Source: Rhodospirillaceae bacterium (GTDB lineage: Bacteria > Pseudomonadota > Alphaproteobacteria > CACIAM-22H2). From it: DNA of 46,290 bases. The stretch is taken from contig JAIXXA010000193.1 in assembly GCA_027490975.1 (NCBI GenBank), positions 1-46,290 on the forward strand. The letters are read 5' to 3'. Shown piece by piece: positions 45,025-46,290 of this stretch. Numbering within the stretch: position 1 is the first letter of the stretch; every line of letters starts with the position of its first letter. The translations under genes and the position numbers were made by a program. Below the pieces are notes generated by a model, which saw only the letters and a list, made by a program, of their open reading frames with translations, was not told where the DNA came from and did not search any database.

Positions 45025-45984
45025 ATGCCGCAGCTACTCGACGAAACCGCTAAGGGCGTCTACATCATCGCCGCAACGCCTTTTGCCGACGACGGCGGAC
45101 TCGATCTCGAGAGTGCGGAGCGCATGACCGATTTCTATCTCGAATGCGGCGTATCGGGCATGACGATCCTCGGCGTGATGGGCGAAGCGCCCAAGCTGAG
45201 CGCCCAGGAATCGGCCGATTTCGTTTCGCGCGTGCTCGCGCGCGTCAAAGGCCGCGTGCCGGTGATCGTCGGCGCTTCGTCCGCCGGCAACCGCAATCTC
45301 GGCGCCTTCGTCAAGAAGGTCATGGACATGGGGGCAGCGGGCGTGATGGTCGCCCCCATCGCTGGCCTCAAGAACGAAGAGCAGATCGAAGGCTATTACG
45401 ACGCCGTGGTGCGCGAGATCGGTTCGACGCCGATCGTGCTGCAGGACTATCCGCAGCTCACGAACGTGCACATGTCGGTGAGCGTGATCAATCGCATGCT
45501 CGCCAAGCACGACAGCATCAAGGTGCTGAAACACGAAGACGTGCCGGGCTTGCGCAAACTCTCCAAAGTTCGCGCGGCCGACAGCGACGGCAGCCGCAAG
45601 CGCCGCATTTCGATCATGGTCGGCAATTCGGCCCTCCATCTGCCGCAGGAGATGCGCCGCGGCGCCGACGGTGCCAATACCGGCTTTGCCTATCCCGAGA
45701 TGCTCGTCGAAGCCGTGAATCTTTGCCTCGAAGGCAAGTTCGACGCGGCCGAAGATCTCTACGACGTCTATCTGCCGATCGTGCGCCACGAGCAGCAGCC
45801 GGCCTTGGGCCTAGCCGTGCGCAAGGAAGTGCTGCGCCGGCGCGGCGTGATCAAGTCCGCGCATGTGCGCGCCCCGGGCTACGCGATGGATGCGGCCGAG
45901 CACAAGGAGCTCGATGAGCTTATGGCGCGGCTCGAACGCAAGCTGGCCGAGATCGGGCGGGCGACGAAGCCTTTCAAGGGGTAG
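45025..45984 (+). CDS. DapA/NAL superfamily protein (second copy type)
   Basis: A 319-residue TIM-barrel lyase family member, distinct from the one at 3445. The substrate loop reads LGVMGEAPKL, and the likely Schiff-base Lys169 is in IKVLKHEDVPG. The usual Y-N-x-P element is LQDYP (Gln140 in the Tyr position), so a change of proton relay is possible. A GGAGG Shine-Dalgarno precedes the ATG at 45025. It is divergent from the hydantoinase operon. The true reaction, aldolase or dehydratase, is not clear. Confidence 0.83.
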   Translation: MPQLLDETAKGVYIIAATPFADDGGLDLESAERMTDFYLECGVSGMTILGVMGEAPKLSAQESADFVSRVLARVKGRVPVIVGASSAGNRNLGAFVKKVMDMGAAGVMVAPIAGLKNEEQIEGYYDAVVREIGSTPIVLQDYPQLTNVHMSVSVINRMLAKHDSIKVLKHEDVPGLRKLSKVRAADSDGSRKRRISIMVGNSALHLPQEMRRGADGANTGFAYPEMLVEAVNLCLEGKFDAAEDLYDVYLPIVRHEQQPALGLAVRKEVLRRRGVIKSAHVRAPGYAMDAAEHKELDELMARLERKLAEIGRATKPFKG

Positions 45985-45996
45985 CGTCGGGCGGTC

Positions 45997-46290
45997 GTGG
46001 CCGAGGGGCTTTGCCGCGACTGTTTTGTGCGCATCGACGCGGGCGAGACGCGCGTGTGCGGCCATTGCGGCGGCGGGCGACTTCTTCGCCATCCGGAATT
46101 GGCGGCTTTGAGCCTTGCGCATATCGACTGCGACGCGTTCTACGCGTCGGTCGAAAAGCGCGACAATCCGGATCTTGCCGACAAACCGACCATCGTCGGC
46201 GGGGGGACGCGCGGCGTGGTTTCCACTTGCTGCTACATCGCGCGCAGATACGGCGTTCGCTCGGCCATGCCGATGTTCAAGGCGCTCCAG
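45997..46290 (+). CDS. dinB: DNA polymerase IV (DinB) with N-terminal zinc ribbon, 3' truncated
   Basis: The first 98 codons of a Y-family translesion polymerase. Residues 6-24 carry C-x2-C and C-x2-C pairs (Cys6, Cys9, Cys21, Cys24), a small zinc ribbon. The palm motif [13 protein letters not shown] (catalytic Asp44) follows, then [30 protein letters not shown]. The GTG at 45997 is chosen because the ribbon is in frame with the palm and lies right after it; the frame upstream closes at the previous stop. The gene continues beyond the window. Confidence 0.88.
   Translation, partial: MAEGLCRDCFVRIDAGETRVCGHCGGGRLLRHPELAALSLAHIDCDAFYASVEKRDNPDLADKPTIVGGGTRGVVSTCCYIARRYGVRSAMPMFKALQ

Overview
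The window is GC-rich and gene-dense. It carries about 43 protein genes, none of the gaps between them exceeds 200 bases, and I see no tRNA, rRNA, CRISPR array, insertion sequence or phage gene. Gene content and GC bias suggest a metabolically versatile alphaproteobacterium, perhaps Rhodospirillales-like: a DinB polymerase with an N-terminal zinc ribbon, an Anbu peptidase, FCD-type GntR control and many ABC importers. The taxonomic call is inference. Both ends are cut inside genes: a sugar-ABC ATPase on the left and dinB on the right.

Layout. (1) 1-4338, plus strand: MalK/UgpC-type ATPase, GH31 glycosidase and a DapA-superfamily lyase, probably the end of a sugar-uptake operon. (2) 4355-9549, minus strand: an M20-fold protein that lacks key catalytic residues, an FMN reductase, a lone CoxL-like molybdopterin subunit and an orphan Anbu protease. 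(3) 9691-12265: glutaminase converging on a membrane-anchored glutamate-synthase-like protein. (4) 12359-17426: dabB-dabA, a DAB-type inorganic carbon pump, with a divergent LysR regulator. (5) 17436-23274: a secreted small protein, a FAD/Fe-S 2-hydroxyacid dehydrogenase with its GntR regulator, a divergent serine-glyoxylate aminotransferase, and an HPt protein. The GntR gene and the aminotransferase have identical operators 54 bp apart. (6) 23348-27188, minus strand: a Fur-boxed iron-chelate ABC importer ending in a methyltransferase. (7) 27295-28283, minus strand: a GNAT acetyltransferase and an hpt gene interrupted by an in-frame TAA.

(8) 28362-34355, plus strand: an L-Ara4N lipid-A modification operon (arnT, a flippase subunit, arnC, arnA split into two genes, arnD) without arnB. 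(9) 34386-41894, plus strand: a secreted protein, then a URC-type uracil-catabolism set (URC1-like GTP cyclohydrolase II, URC4/DUF1688, uracil phosphoribosyltransferase) running into a polar-amino-acid-type ABC importer and a hydantoin/Asp-Glu racemase. (10) 41898-44943, minus strand, convergent on region 9: hydantoinase, N-carbamoyl-D-amino-acid hydrolase and a flavin reductase. (11) 45025-46290, plus strand: a second DapA-superfamily protein and the start of dinB.

The most interesting parts are the joint pyrimidine/hydantoin catabolic region (34993-44943), the Ci-pump region beside a hydroxyacid/glyoxylate regulon with readable operators, and the nonsense codon in hpt.
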